A stretch of DNA of 64,000 nt from JAQWCH01 sp050952725 (GCA_050952725.1 JBMNLN010000001.1:620001-684000), one strand, 5' to 3'. Shown: positions 8,744 to 17,111, counted from the stretch's first letter. Made by a program: numbers and translations. Notes: a model not told the origin generated them from the sequence alone.

Positions 8744-9577
8744 ATGACCGAATTACAAGTTAAAGAACTAGGATTGTTAAAAGAGTTCATCCGCGTCTGT
8801 GAAAAACATGGGCTGCGGTATTATCTTTTTGGTGGAACGCTTTTAGGCGCAGTCCGTCACCAAGGTTTTATTCCTTGGGATGATGATCTTGATATTTGTA
8901 TGCCACGTCCCGATTTTGAAAAACTTCTCACTTTAAGAAATGAGTTTAATGAACCCTACTTCCTACAAGACTACCGCTCTGATCCATCTTACACGTATCT
9001 TTTTGCCAAACTTCGCGATTCCTCGACGACCTTTATTGAAACGGTTTTTAATATGCACAATATCAATCATGGGATCTATCTTGATATTTTCCCACTTGAT
9101 GGTGTGCGTTATAAGGCAAAAGGTTTCCCCGTTCGCAGTCTTAAACCCTACTTGATGTGGTTCTTATGGTGGTTTACATATCTCGGTCATTTTTGGCAAC
9201 GTCCCACAAAGAAAAACTGGTGGTATTGCTGGTTGTTTTATTTGATTTCCATCGCTTTTCTCCCATTTAATCTTTTCAACTGGTTGACTAGATTAATCAA
9301 AAAATGGGCCAAGTGTAAAGATTATCATCAATGCGAAATTGTCGGTGTCTATCATACGATGTATTATAATCGCGACACATTCCCAAAGGTTTGGTTTGGG
9401 GAAGGTGTCAAGGGGACCTTTGAAGGACTCGAAGTGGTCTTGCCGGCTAAGTACCACGAGTACTTATCAAGAATCTATGGTGATTACATGAAATTTCCCC
9501 CCAAAGATAAACAAATTGGCAAACATCATAATCTTGGTTTCTCCGCGAAAATCAGTTATCGCGATTACCGAAAATAG
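8744..9577 (+). CDS. LicD-family phosphotransferase
   Basis: A 277-residue LicD/FKTN-type nucleotidyltransferase-fold enzyme. The core motif GGTLLGAVRHQGFIPWDDDLDI carries the DDD metal-binding acid cluster. LicD proteins transfer phosphocholine or related phospho-groups from CDP-activated donors to surface glycans and teichoic acids. A tryptophan-rich hydrophobic stretch (about 140-190) may contact the membrane. AGGA lies five bases before ATG 8744. An in-frame ATG at 8726 follows the yebC stop directly and is the alternative. A second LicD is at 17532. Confidence 0.82.
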   Translation: MTELQVKELGLLKEFIRVCEKHGLRYYLFGGTLLGAVRHQGFIPWDDDLDICMPRPDFEKLLTLRNEFNEPYFLQDYRSDPSYTYLFAKLRDSSTTFIETVFNMHNINHGIYLDIFPLDGVRYKAKGFPVRSLKPYLMWFLWWFTYLGHFWQRPTKKNWWYCWLFYLISIAFLPFNLFNWLTRLIKKWAKCKDYHQCEIVGVYHTMYYNRDTFPKVWFGEGVKGTFEGLEVVLPAKYHEYLSRIYGDYMKFPPKDKQIGKHHNLGFSAKISYRDYRK

Positions 9578-9613
9578 CCTTTAAGAAGATTGATTACACA
9601 TCCCAGGACACTT

Positions 9614-9622
9614 TGATATAAT
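9614..9622 (+). promoter_or_regulatory. Extended -10 promoter for the first endonuclease
   Basis: TGATATAAT is immediately followed by an ATG at 9623 that cannot be the start, since transcription would begin near 9629. This supports the downstream ATG at 9650. Confidence 0.6.
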
Positions 9623-9649
9623 ATGAAGACTGCAAAAAGGAAAATGACT

Positions 9650-12094
9650 ATGAAAAACAAATCACTTTTTTTAATTGCATTTCTAAGCCTGTTTCTTAGT
9701 AGCAACCTCGATTCATCTTGGTTTAAATCAGCAGCGCCAGTTGAGGTAGCGGCCGTTCAACATGCAGATAATTTTGCCCCATATACTTACTCAGGCAGTT
9801 ATTACGACACAATTACTGCGACGGGTGAGGGGTTACATGGTTCGCTTCGAACAGCATTATCTAGTTATATTACTCCTGTGGCCTATCCGACTTACTCAGG
9901 GACAACTCACTCGAATTGCTTGGCTTTCCTTTTACAAGAAGCCGATGAAAATCCGACTGATTCCACCAAGATGCTCTATCTTTATACACGTGATTCAGTG
10001 ACGAAAAATGCTGCATCATCTTGGAACCGTGAACACGTGTGGCCGCAGTCGCTTTCTAATAATAATTGGGGCACCTCCAAAGGTGGGGTGGACTTACTTC
10101 ATATTCGTCCAACCTATCCGAGCACAAATTCTAGCCGTGGAAACTGTATTTATGCTGAACTTGATAACAACGTAGCCACCTATAAGGTATATAACGGCAT
10201 GCACTATGGCTATATGCTTAGTGGTAAATTTGAACCATTAGAAGCTACAAAAGGTGATGTGGCGCGCATTATTATGTATATTTGGGTGGCTTACCAAAAT
10301 GTTTATTCGAATATGCCCTTGATCACCCAAGTTTTTGAATCATATGATACTTTGCTAAATTGGCATACCGATGATCAACCAGATGTTTTAGAGGGAAATC
10401 GCAATGATTTCGCGCAAAATTCGCTTCAAAAAAATCGCAACCCTTTCGTTGATCACCCGGAATATGCTTGGAAGATTTTTGGAAACAATGCCTCACCTGC
10501 AGTCAAAGCAAGATGTATGGAGACTTATCCAGATGCAGCCTCCTCGGTCACCCTTGATTCCATTCAAGTAACGACACTCCCGAATAAAACTACATATTAT
10601 ATCGATGAAACACTTGACACCACCGGGATTGTTGTCACGGGTAATTATAGCGATGGGACCACTAAAAATGTGACCTCATCATGCTCTTTTTCACCGACGA
10701 CCTTCAGTTCATTAGGAACCAAGGCGATTACGGTTTCTGGTCTAGGAAAAACCACTACATTTAATGTAAACGTGGTCGATTATGAAACGGTTCCTTTAAC
10801 TGGGATTTCCATTCCGGATGCCACCATCAACATCGAGAAGGAAAAAACGCATACCATTGTTCCTACTTGTGCCCCGAGCAATGTCTATCCCTATCCAGCA
10901 ATTACTTTTAATTCCAACAATACCTTAGTTGCTACAGTTAATTCCACGACTGGCGTGGTAACCGCCGTCAATCAAGGCACGGCAAATATCACGGTTACCG
11001 CCACGCAAGGTTCGATTACCAAAACGACAATCGCCAAGATTATCGTTACAGAAGCAGGCGTTGTTGAAATTGTCGATATTTACGATCAAGCCGCTGGTAC
11101 TAGTGTTAAATTTTATGGGCTATATCTTGGCTCATATAGCAATCAGTATAGTGGAATTTTCATCGGGAATGGTGATTACGCGATTATGGTCTATGGTTAC
11201 ACTGGTTCCGTCTCCTCATTTGTTCCCTATGAAACTTATGTTTTAGTTGCTGGTACAGTCAAAATTTATGAAAATCTCCACGAAGTGGTCAACGATAACA
11301 CCGTTACCCCCTTGTCGATTGCGACGGTGAATAGCGAAATTGGCGTAGCTCTAGTTAATCCAGTCACCACCTATCAATTCGTCGGTAATGAACCTGCCCC
11401 AGGAAGTGGCGAAGATGATCCGACTATCCAATCACGTCCCACCATGGTGATGGGGACAGTGTATTCAGTTAGTGGAACGATTAGTGCGACTACCGATGCT
11501 ACAGTGGTCCTTGATTTAGATAACGGCAATCAAGCGACCATCTTTATTAAAAAGAACTCAGGTCTTGATTATGCCAAACTCCAAAGCGCTTTGGGAACAA
11601 CGGGGAAATACGCTCGTGTCAAAGGATATTTAGGTGTTTATAAAACTAAATATCAAATCGTCCTGCCAACTGTTATTGATCCTAATCCCGCTTATACCGC
11701 GGCGAGTTTTGCGACGGATTTTCTCACTGATACGGGAACAATTTGTAGTAATAATGGATCGGTTAATAATCGCAGTGCCTTATTAAATATTTGGATTAGT
11801 TTGGAACAAGACAAATACATTGTTCTAGCCTTAGAGGAGAGAAATGTATTGAAAAATGCGAACACCACAGCGGGAACAACGGTTGCCAATGCAATGGCCC
11901 GCTATGATTATGTCGTGGCCAAATACGCGTTAACCGACTTTATCGGACGTAATCCTGCTCCGCTCGGAGTCGCTTCCTATCTTTATTTACAAGCCACAGA
12001 TTACGTATATCTTGGAGTCTTTTCTCTCTCCTTAGGAATTCTGACGCTTGTAAGCATAATCGTCATTAATCGGAAAAAGAAAATTGTCAGTTAA
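9650..12094 (+). CDS. Surface-anchored endonuclease I with Ig-like domains
   Basis: An 814-residue exported protein. A signal peptide (MKNKSLFLIAFLSLFLSS) is followed by an endonuclease I domain (about 45-290) with NREHVWPQS (H129), DLLHIRP (H151) and the closing motif NRNPFVDHPE. A bacterial Ig-like domain of Big_3 type follows (about 300-385), then a Big_2-type domain (about 390-470), then a probable OB-fold region (about 475-680). The C-terminus has one membrane helix (FSLSLGILTLVSIIVI) and a KKK tail, so the enzyme should sit outside, tethered by its tail. The family cleaves DNA non-specifically. ATG 9650 is chosen from AAAAAGG and the promoter position. A related nuclease is at 37189. 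Confidence 0.88.
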   Translation: MKNKSLFLIAFLSLFLSSNLDSSWFKSAAPVEVAAVQHADNFAPYTYSGSYYDTITATGEGLHGSLRTALSSYITPVAYPTYSGTTHSNCLAFLLQEADENPTDSTKMLYLYTRDSVTKNAASSWNREHVWPQSLSNNNWGTSKGGVDLLHIRPTYPSTNSSRGNCIYAELDNNVATYKVYNGMHYGYMLSGKFEPLEATKGDVARIIMYIWVAYQNVYSNMPLITQVFESYDTLLNWHTDDQPDVLEGNRNDFAQNSLQKNRNPFVDHPEYAWKIFGNNASPAVKARCMETYPDAASSVTLDSIQVTTLPNKTTYYIDETLDTTGIVVTGNYSDGTTKNVTSSCSFSPTTFSSLGTKAITVSGLGKTTTFNVNVVDYETVPLTGISIPDATINIEKEKTHTIVPTCAPSNVYPYPAITFNSNNTLVATVNSTTGVVTAVNQGTANITVTATQGSITKTTIAKIIVTEAGVVEIVDIYDQAAGTSVKFYGLYLGSYSNQYSGIFIGNGDYAIMVYGYTGSVSSFVPYETYVLVAGTVKIYENLHEVVNDNTVTPLSIATVNSEIGVALVNPVTTYQFVGNEPAPGSGEDDPTIQSRPTMVMGTVYSVSGTISATTDATVVLDLDNGNQATIFIKKNSGLDYAKLQSALGTTGKYARVKGYLGVYKTKYQIVLPTVIDPNPAYTAASFATDFLTDTGTICSNNGSVNNRSALLNIWISLEQDKYIVLALEERNVLKNANTTAGTTVANAMARYDYVVAKYALTDFIGRNPAPLGVASYLYLQATDYVYLGVFSLSLGILTLVSIIVINRKKKIVS

Positions 12095-12111
12095 TTAACC
12101 AAAAAACATTA

Positions 12112-12145
12112 AAAAAGAGGCTAATCTTAAACTGGCCTCTTTTTC
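12112..12145 (+). terminator. Rho-independent terminator
   Basis: AAAAAGAGGC (12112-12121) pairs with GCCTCTTTTT (12135-12144). It can work for the nuclease gene on the plus strand and also lies just past the 3' end of the minus-strand tRNA-Gln. Confidence 0.8.
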
Positions 12146-12151
12146 ATTTAA

Positions 12152-12226
12152 TGGCTGCCGAGATAGGATTCGAACCTATGCATGAGAGGTTCAGAGCCTC
12201 TTGACTTACCGCTTGTCGACTCGGCA
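12152..12226 (-). tRNA. tRNA-Gln (anticodon CTG)
   Basis: On the minus strand, acceptor arms TGCCGAG and CTCGGCA pair and CCA is encoded. The D-arm contains CAAGCGGTAAG, typical of tRNA-Gln. Anticodon stem AGAGG/CCTCT encloses loop CTCTGAA, giving CTG. The T-arm is ATAGG-TTCGAAT-CCTAT. Confidence 0.9.
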
Positions 12227-12276
12227 TTTTTGGAAAAAAATCAAAATAACAACAGCGATTTACTTTTGACTTCTCA

Positions 12277-12304
12277 ATTCTAGTCCATTGTACGATTTTT
12301 TCAA
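12277..12304 (-). promoter_or_regulatory. Promoter of tRNA-Gln
   Basis: Minus strand TTGAAA (12304-12299), 16-base spacer, TAGAAT (12282-12277), about 50 bases before the tRNA. Confidence 0.6.
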
Positions 12305-12322
12305 CGATTTTCGTATTTTTGT

Positions 12323-12351
12323 TTGACTTTAATATATATTTTATATATATT
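12323..12351 (+). promoter_or_regulatory. Promoter of rplM-rpsI
   Basis: TTGACT (12323-12328), 17-base spacer, TATATT (12346-12351). The leader would run about 60 bases from near 12358 to the ATG at 12418 and contains short inverted repeats (GGCA/TGCC, TGTA/TACA). An L13-type autoregulatory leader is possible but I cannot confirm it. Confidence 0.7.
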
Positions 12352-12417
12352 TTATATCGGCACTATCTGCCTCAAATTGTAGTCCCGGTAAGAGTACAGT
12401 TGATTAGGAGGATAAAT

Positions 12418-12870
12418 ATGCAACGTCAAACAACGATGGCCAATCCGCAAAATGTAAACCGTAAATGGTATGTCGTCGATGCAACCGATTTACCACTTGG
12501 ACGGCTCGCCAGCGAAATCGCCTTGGTATTAATGGGGAAAAATAAACCCGATTATACTCCCCACGTTGATTGTGGTGATTTTGTGATTGTAATTAACGCT
12601 GAAAAAGTTGGTTTAAGCGGCAATAAAGAGCATACGAAAAAATATTATAACACTTCAGGATATGTCGGGACTTTACGCGTTCGCACCGCGGGCAAAATGA
12701 GAAAAAAATATCCGGTAGAAATGGTCGAAAGAGCAGTTTGGGGCATGCTTCCAAAAGGACGGCTTGGTCGCCAAATTTATCGCAAACTCTTCGTCTATGC
12801 AGGTAATGAACACAAGCACGAAGCCCAACAACCAGAAACCTTGCCCTTACGTTATCTAGGAGGTAAATAA
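12418..12870 (+). CDS. rplM: Ribosomal protein L13
   Basis: A 150-residue large-subunit protein of normal length. It contains KWYVVDATDLPLGRLASEIA, the MGKNKPDYTPHVDCGD segment and the VWGMLPKGRLGRQ block. AGGAGG lies at 12407-12412, before ATG 12418. An upstream in-frame start at 12319 is rejected because it precedes the promoter and the ribosome site. rpsI follows two bases later. Confidence 0.97.
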   Translation: MQRQTTMANPQNVNRKWYVVDATDLPLGRLASEIALVLMGKNKPDYTPHVDCGDFVIVINAEKVGLSGNKEHTKKYYNTSGYVGTLRVRTAGKMRKKYPVEMVERAVWGMLPKGRLGRQIYRKLFVYAGNEHKHEAQQPETLPLRYLGGK

Positions 12871-12872
12871 TT

Positions 12873-13271
12873 ATGGCCAAGAAGAAAGCTGTTCAATATT
12901 ACGGAACTGGTCGTCGGAAATCATCCACGGCACGCGTTTTTGTTAAACCAGGCAAAGGTCAAATTACCGTCAATGGTCGCGATGTCAATGAATATATGCC
13001 TTATGCAACCTTAGTCATGGACTTAAAGCAGCCTTTAGTCATTGCAAATGTCGCGGATAAGTTCGATATCGAATGCACAGTTCGTGGTGGTGGTTTCACC
13101 GGTCAGGCTGGGGCGATTCGCCTTGGGATTGCCCGCGCTTTATTAGAAGCTGGTGTTGATCGCACAACTTTGAAAGTTGCGGGGATGCTCACCCGTGATG
13201 CGCGTGGTAAAGAACGGAAAAAGTACGGTTTAAAAGCCGCTCGTCGGGCGCCACAATTCTCAAAACGTTAA
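12873..13271 (+). CDS. rpsI: Ribosomal protein S9
   Basis: A 132-residue small-subunit protein. It has YGTGRRKSSTARVF near the N-terminus, GGGFTGQAGAIRLGIARAL in the middle and the basic tail ARRAPQFSKR that reaches the ribosomal P site. Its AGGAGG site overlaps the rplM end. rplM and rpsI are a conserved pair. Confidence 0.97.
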   Translation: MAKKKAVQYYGTGRRKSSTARVFVKPGKGQITVNGRDVNEYMPYATLVMDLKQPLVIANVADKFDIECTVRGGGFTGQAGAIRLGIARALLEAGVDRTTLKVAGMLTRDARGKERKKYGLKAARRAPQFSKR

Positions 13272-13296
13272 GAACACAACTTTTTACAAAAATCAG

Positions 13297-13325
13297 AGGC
13301 TTGGATTATCTCCGAGCCTTTTGTT
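13297..13325 (+). terminator. Rho-independent terminator after rpsI
   Basis: AGGCTTGGA (13297-13305) pairs with TCCGAGCCT (13311-13319), with one G-T pair, then a T-rich run. Confidence 0.75.
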
Positions 13326-13409
13326 TATAAATCATCGCGGATTTAATAATGATGGTTCAATGTCATCTCTAGGCTTTTCTGATCTTTTCGGCAATTTCTT
13401 TGATTTTCA

Positions 13410-13438
13410 TTGCATTTTACTCTAGATTAGATTATATT
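13410..13438 (+). promoter_or_regulatory. Promoter of tRNA-Ile
   Basis: TTGCAT (13410-13415), 17-base spacer, TATATT (13433-13438), 18 bases before the tRNA. Confidence 0.65.
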
Positions 13439-13456
13439 AATTAGGCGTAATTGAGC

Positions 13457-13533
<77 letters not shown>

Positions 13534-13545
13534 TCGCTTAGATTG

Positions 13546-13572
13546 GCCCAGCAGTATGCTTGGGCTTTTTTT
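13546..13572 (+). terminator. Terminator after tRNA-Ile
   Basis: GCCCAGCA pairs with TGCTTGGGC (one bulged T), followed by seven T residues. The MATE gene starts 17 bases later, so its transcription may depend on read-through. Confidence 0.65.
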
Positions 13573-13588
13573 CTAGAAGGAGAACAAG

Positions 13589-14962
13589 ATGAAGATCCTG
13601 GGGTTTGATCGAAAATTTATTAAAGAATTCTTCAAAGTTGCCGCTCCTGCCATGCTTCAACAATTAATTATTTTTGGCGGTTTACTCCTAAACACTTTAA
13701 TGATTAGTGGTATTAATAATGAAGCCGTAAGTGCAGTTTATGCGGCTAATCAAGTATCTTTCTTATTTGCTCTTCCCTTCAATGGTATTGTTTTTGCGGC
13801 GGGTATTTATATACAACAATTCTTCGGAAGTAAAGATAAGGAACGGCTTCTCGATAGTTTTCGTTATAAATTAGTCACAGTTGGTCTGGGCTTTTTGTTA
13901 ATGGTTCTCCTTACCGTTTTTCTCCATAAACACCTCATCGCCTTCTATGTTCGTGCGGAGACAAAACCAGAAGAAATTACCGCATTAGCATTAGAATATT
14001 TACCTTATATCATCGCCAGTTTTGCTCCTTATGTTTTTACAACCGCCTATTCGACCAGTATGCGCGAAATTGGAAAAACGACCCAGCCGACAATTGCTAG
14101 CATCATCGCCTTTCTTTGTCAGGGGATTGGAAACTATATCTTCATTTACGTGATGGGACTTGGTGTCCAAGGGGCAGGACTTGCAACCTTGATCGCTCGT
14201 TTGATTGAACTGATAATTATTGTGGTTCTTAGCGAAAAATATCAACTTTTTCCCATCAAAGATATCTTGGGGAAATTCAGCATTGACCGGCAATTATTTA
14301 AAACAATTAGCCTTAAGGGGATTCCCCTATTATTTAATGAAATTCTCTGGGGATTGGGTTCGGTGGTTCTCTCCTTATCTTTTGCGGCTCGCCCTAATGT
14401 TTTATCTGCCTTAAGTATTGTTTACACGATGAGTAATCTCTATATGATTCTTTTTGTCACCATCTCGGTTGGCGCCTCGGTTTTTATCGGTAATTATCTT
14501 GGTGCGGGTGAAGTAGAAACCGCGAAAGAAAATGCTGAGAAATTAACAAATTTCTCCCTTTTCCTAGGAATTATCCTCGGCGGAATAGTTGTGATTTTAT
14601 CCAAATGGATTCCCGACCTCTTTGTCGAAGTTGATCTAGAACAGAAAAAACTCGCGACTAAACTCTTAATAATTTATTTTGCTTTTGTACCTGTCTTTGT
14701 GATTTGTACTGCGAATGCAATGATTCTTCGCGCAGGCGGAAAAGCTTTATTAGTATTTCTTTTAGAGGAGGGTTTGATGTGGTTATTGGCTATTCCCCTT
14801 GTCTTTTTACTGGCAAAATATACGGCAGTAAGTATTGTTTGGCTCTATATCATCGTTCAAATTGTCGATTTTCTTAAAGCGGTTTTCGGCATGATTCTTC
14901 GACGTAAAGTTAACTGGGCACAAAATTTGACTGTCGAATATCAACAAGAAAAAATAGTGTAA
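13589..14962 (+). CDS. MATE-family multidrug efflux transporter
   Basis: A 457-residue inner-membrane protein with about 12 hydrophobic segments arranged as two similar halves, as in NorM/DinF-type multidrug and toxin extrusion antiporters. These export cationic compounds using Na+ or H+ gradients. The N-terminus (FFKVAAPAMLQQLIIFGGLLLNTLMI) and the middle repeat (LFKTISLKGIPLLFNEILWGLGSV) mark the two halves. AGAAGGAGAA precedes the ATG at 13589. No separate promoter is visible after the tRNA-Ile terminator. The substrate is unknown. Confidence 0.85.
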   Translation: MKILGFDRKFIKEFFKVAAPAMLQQLIIFGGLLLNTLMISGINNEAVSAVYAANQVSFLFALPFNGIVFAAGIYIQQFFGSKDKERLLDSFRYKLVTVGLGFLLMVLLTVFLHKHLIAFYVRAETKPEEITALALEYLPYIIASFAPYVFTTAYSTSMREIGKTTQPTIASIIAFLCQGIGNYIFIYVMGLGVQGAGLATLIARLIELIIIVVLSEKYQLFPIKDILGKFSIDRQLFKTISLKGIPLLFNEILWGLGSVVLSLSFAARPNVLSALSIVYTMSNLYMILFVTISVGASVFIGNYLGAGEVETAKENAEKLTNFSLFLGIILGGIVVILSKWIPDLFVEVDLEQKKLATKLLIIYFAFVPVFVICTANAMILRAGGKALLVFLLEEGLMWLLAIPLVFLLAKYTAVSIVWLYIIVQIVDFLKAVFGMILRRKVNWAQNLTVEYQQEKIV

Positions 14963-15020
14963 TTTTGCTTGAACATGTTTTTTCTTATTCTTTGCTTTGA
15001 TGTATCGTTAGAAGTAGTTT

Positions 15021-15029
15021 TGTTATAAT
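15021..15029 (+). promoter_or_regulatory. Extended -10 promoter, leaderless start
   Basis: TGTTATAAT ends six bases before the ATG at 15036, so the transcript probably begins at or next to the start codon. No ribosome site fits in between. Confidence 0.6.
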
Positions 15030-15035
15030 AAACTT

Positions 15036-16202
15036 ATGATTAAGAAGGAAATTCCCGTAAACCTCATTATCCAAAAAGGCGGAAAAAAAGAAGCCTGGCC
15101 ATTTTGTTGTGGGGTTAACCATTTGGCTTATGAGAATAAAAAGATTTTTACAACTTTATTAATCAAAGATCAAAGCTTTTATAATATAGAACTACAAATT
15201 GCGGGAGAGTCACTTTTTCCCCGTGAGGAAAAAGATAAAACAATATTCATGTTGATGATTAATAGTCAAAATATCGTCATGCACGCTTGTTTTGTCTTCA
15301 ACGAAGCAGAGCGCGAACAGCGCATGAAGAAAATTGAGGAAAGGCTTCTAACATTACAAACTTTACCTTTAGATGAATATCGTGAACGTCGGGCGAAAAT
15401 CCAGCAAATCCTCCAACTTCTCGCTGAAGAAAAAGTGGCCTATGTCCTTCTTGATGAAAATCATGAACGCAATCGCGATTCAAAATATATCTATGAACCA
15501 GAAATTGCTAAAATAACCGAATATCCGTTTATCATTTTAACAGGAGAGCAAAAATCGATTATTATCCCCGTTGAAAATGAACTTGCCGATGCAACCCGAG
15601 TAACCAAAGTTGAGATGCGAGACGAAAAAGAAACAGATGTTTCCTTAATTGATTTTTCCCGTGTTGATTTGAGTGTGTTAACCAATCGGAAGAAGAAGCC
15701 AAATTGGAAAGATTATCTCTTAACGCACTTTAATCTCTTTCAAAAAAATGTTGGGGTTTTTCTTTTACAAACCTTGATTATTGCCTTTACTAGTTTTCTT
15801 TTTGGTTATATTATCACCACTTTTACCAAAGAAAACGCCTTTCTTTATGTTCTTTTATTGTTGGCAGCCTTAATCGTGCCTTTTTTCGTCATTATTTCGG
15901 TTTTTGATTTTCTCGAGAAGAAAAAAGAAGGAGAAGATTTATCCATCCATTTTAAAGTAACAGTTCGCGTCTGTGTGGTTTGTGTCATTCTTGGTCTTAT
16001 CTTTGGGATTTTCCTTTTTGCGCTTTTGACAAAAAACAATATTTTCATCGAAAGCACCAAAGTGACAAAGCTCAGTTATGTTTTTCCATTATTAGTCAAT
16101 ATTCCTTTTATTTTAATTCCGATTTTTGCAAAACCCATCCGCGCTTTCTTAAAAAAGATAAAGAACAAGATGAATAAAACATCCAATGAAGAGAAGAAGT
16201 GA
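15036..16202 (+). CDS. Unknown membrane protein, 388 residues
   Basis: I do not recognise a family. Residues 1-230 look soluble and mixed in charge, with a possible coiled or helical part at about 90-140 (EREQRMKKIEERLLTLQTLPL). Residues 235-375 hold four membrane helices: about 238-262, 268-292, 308-330 and 348-368, with a charged linker (EKKKEGED) between the second and third. The C-terminus is very basic and lysine-rich. The mRNA appears to be leaderless. The gene stands alone between the MATE exporter and a tRNA cluster. Confidence 0.7.
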   Translation: MIKKEIPVNLIIQKGGKKEAWPFCCGVNHLAYENKKIFTTLLIKDQSFYNIELQIAGESLFPREEKDKTIFMLMINSQNIVMHACFVFNEAEREQRMKKIEERLLTLQTLPLDEYRERRAKIQQILQLLAEEKVAYVLLDENHERNRDSKYIYEPEIAKITEYPFIILTGEQKSIIIPVENELADATRVTKVEMRDEKETDVSLIDFSRVDLSVLTNRKKKPNWKDYLLTHFNLFQKNVGVFLLQTLIIAFTSFLFGYIITTFTKENAFLYVLLLLAALIVPFFVIISVFDFLEKKKEGEDLSIHFKVTVRVCVVCVILGLIFGIFLFALLTKNNIFIESTKVTKLSYVFPLLVNIPFILIPIFAKPIRAFLKKIKNKMNKTSNEEKK

Positions 16203-16227
16203 TCATTGCTAGGAAGGGGAATTAACG

Positions 16228-16256
16228 TTGTTTTTTAAGAGGTGATTTGCTATATT
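16228..16256 (+). promoter_or_regulatory. Promoter of the tRNA-Val/tRNA-Thr pair
   Basis: TTGTTT (16228-16233), 17-base spacer, TATATT (16251-16256) with TGC before it, 19 bases before tRNA-Val. Confidence 0.65.
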
Positions 16257-16274
16257 TATATAGCGCGATTTACC

Positions 16275-16350
16275 GGGCACTTAGCTCAGTTGGGAGAGCG
16301 TTACCTTCACACGGTAGAGGTCGTGGGTTCGATCCCCTCAGTGCCCACCA
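16275..16350 (+). tRNA. tRNA-Val (anticodon CAC)
   Basis: 76 bases with encoded CCA. Acceptor GGGCACT/AGTGCCC, anticodon stem TTACC/GGTAG around TTCACAC. Confidence 0.92.
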
Positions 16351-16353
16351 TCA

Positions 16354-16429
16354 GCCGACTTAGCTCAATTGGCAGAGCAATTGATTTGTAATCAATAGGT
16401 TGGGGGTTCAAGTCCTCTAGTCGGCACCA
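16354..16429 (+). tRNA. tRNA-Thr (anticodon TGT)
   Basis: 76 bases with encoded CCA, three bases after tRNA-Val. Acceptor GCCGACT/AGTCGGC, anticodon stem ATTGA/TCAAT around TTTGTAA. Confidence 0.93.
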
Positions 16430-16440
16430 GTAATCAAATT

Positions 16441-16460
16441 CCGCTCATCGAGCGGTTTTT
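16441..16460 (+). terminator. Terminator after tRNA-Thr
   Basis: CCGCTC-ATC-GAGCGG hairpin followed by five T residues. Confidence 0.8.
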
Positions 16461-16554
16461 AATTTTATATAGTTTTAAAAAAACGCAGTATAGTATAAGA
16501 TATACTTTGCATTTAACGATATTTTTTGCGAAACGCAAATACCTTAAATGACAT

Positions 16555-16639
16555 GCGGGCATGGTGGAATGGTAGACACGTGAGATTTAGGATCTCATGC
16601 CCCAAAAGCGTGCAGGTTCGAGTCCTGTTGCCCGCACCA
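16555..16639 (+). tRNA. tRNA-Leu (anticodon TAG)
   Basis: 85 bases with a long variable arm and encoded CCA. Acceptor GCGGGCA/TGCCCGC, anticodon stem TGAGA/TCTCA around TTTAGGA. A short hairpin, TTTGCG-AAA-CGCAAA (16525-16539), lies just upstream. Confidence 0.93.
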
Positions 16640-16650
16640 TTAGAAAAAAG

Positions 16651-16681
16651 CCGCTCATCTCATCAATCGAGCGGTTTTTTT
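16651..16681 (+). terminator. Terminator after tRNA-Leu
   Basis: CCGCTC (16651-16656) pairs with GAGCGG (16669-16674), followed by seven T residues. It uses the same stem as the terminator at 16441. Confidence 0.8.
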
Positions 16682-16840
16682 GTCTGTATGTATAAAATAG
16701 ATACAAGATTAAAAATTGTTTTTTGATAACTTCCTTTACTTATTTAGAATCAGAATGACAAAAAATACAATTAATTTAAACTTGATCTGTAACAACAAAC
16801 CATTAAACCATTAAACAGATTATAAAAAACAAAAGCTAAA

Positions 16841-16988
16841 TTAAGGCGGTTTTACATTGTTTCCATCATTATTTTCACTTCTTTTTTATCGGCTTTCTTA
16901 AATATAGTTGCCTTTTAGGAAAATTGGAACCATCTAAATATACTTTTATACGAAAGTGATACTTGAAATTAATGTCAAAACCGCCTAA
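16841..16988. repeat. 148-bp element with terminal inverted repeats (MITE-like)
   Basis: The left end TTAAGGCGGTTTTACATT (16841-16858) is nearly the reverse complement of the right end AATGTCAAAACCGCCTAA (16971-16988), with only small gaps. About 112 bases lie between. On the minus strand the interior has a short open stretch without a start codon. This looks like a miniature inverted-repeat element or an insertion-sequence remnant. I found no second copy here and cannot name the family. Confidence 0.45.
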
Positions 16989-17030
16989 GAGCATTACTAA
17001 TGTATTACTGCTTACTACGCTATTATTCAA

Positions 17031-17059
17031 TTGCTATGCAAGAAAAAACAAGGTAATAT
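17031..17059 (+). promoter_or_regulatory. Promoter of the polysaccharide locus
   Basis: TTGCTA (17031-17036), 17-base spacer, TAATAT (17054-17059). The leader of about 46 bases ends in GGGGGA before ATG 17112. Confidence 0.5.
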
Positions 17060-17111
17060 ATCTTGTGGACTACACATCCAAAAAACTTGATTGGTTACGG
17101 GGGAAATGCTC

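Larger units (their letters stand above)
16682..17111. other. 430-base gap without a gene
   Basis: AT-rich. It holds the inverted-repeat element at 16841-16988 and the tagD promoter. I see no frame with a ribosome site. Confidence 0.6.

Noticed and set aside
12319..12417. Upstream start for ribosomal protein L13
   Set aside because: It lies before the promoter -35 and the AGGAGG site, and the extra residues do not belong to L13.
16525..16539. Hairpin TTTGCG-AAA-CGCAAA as a terminator
   Set aside because: No T-run follows on either strand in the needed direction.
16441..16681. The CCGCTC/GAGCGG repeats as a CRISPR or mobile repeat
   Set aside because: They are two terminator stems of similar sequence after tRNAs, each with a T-run. 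There are no spacers or regular spacing.
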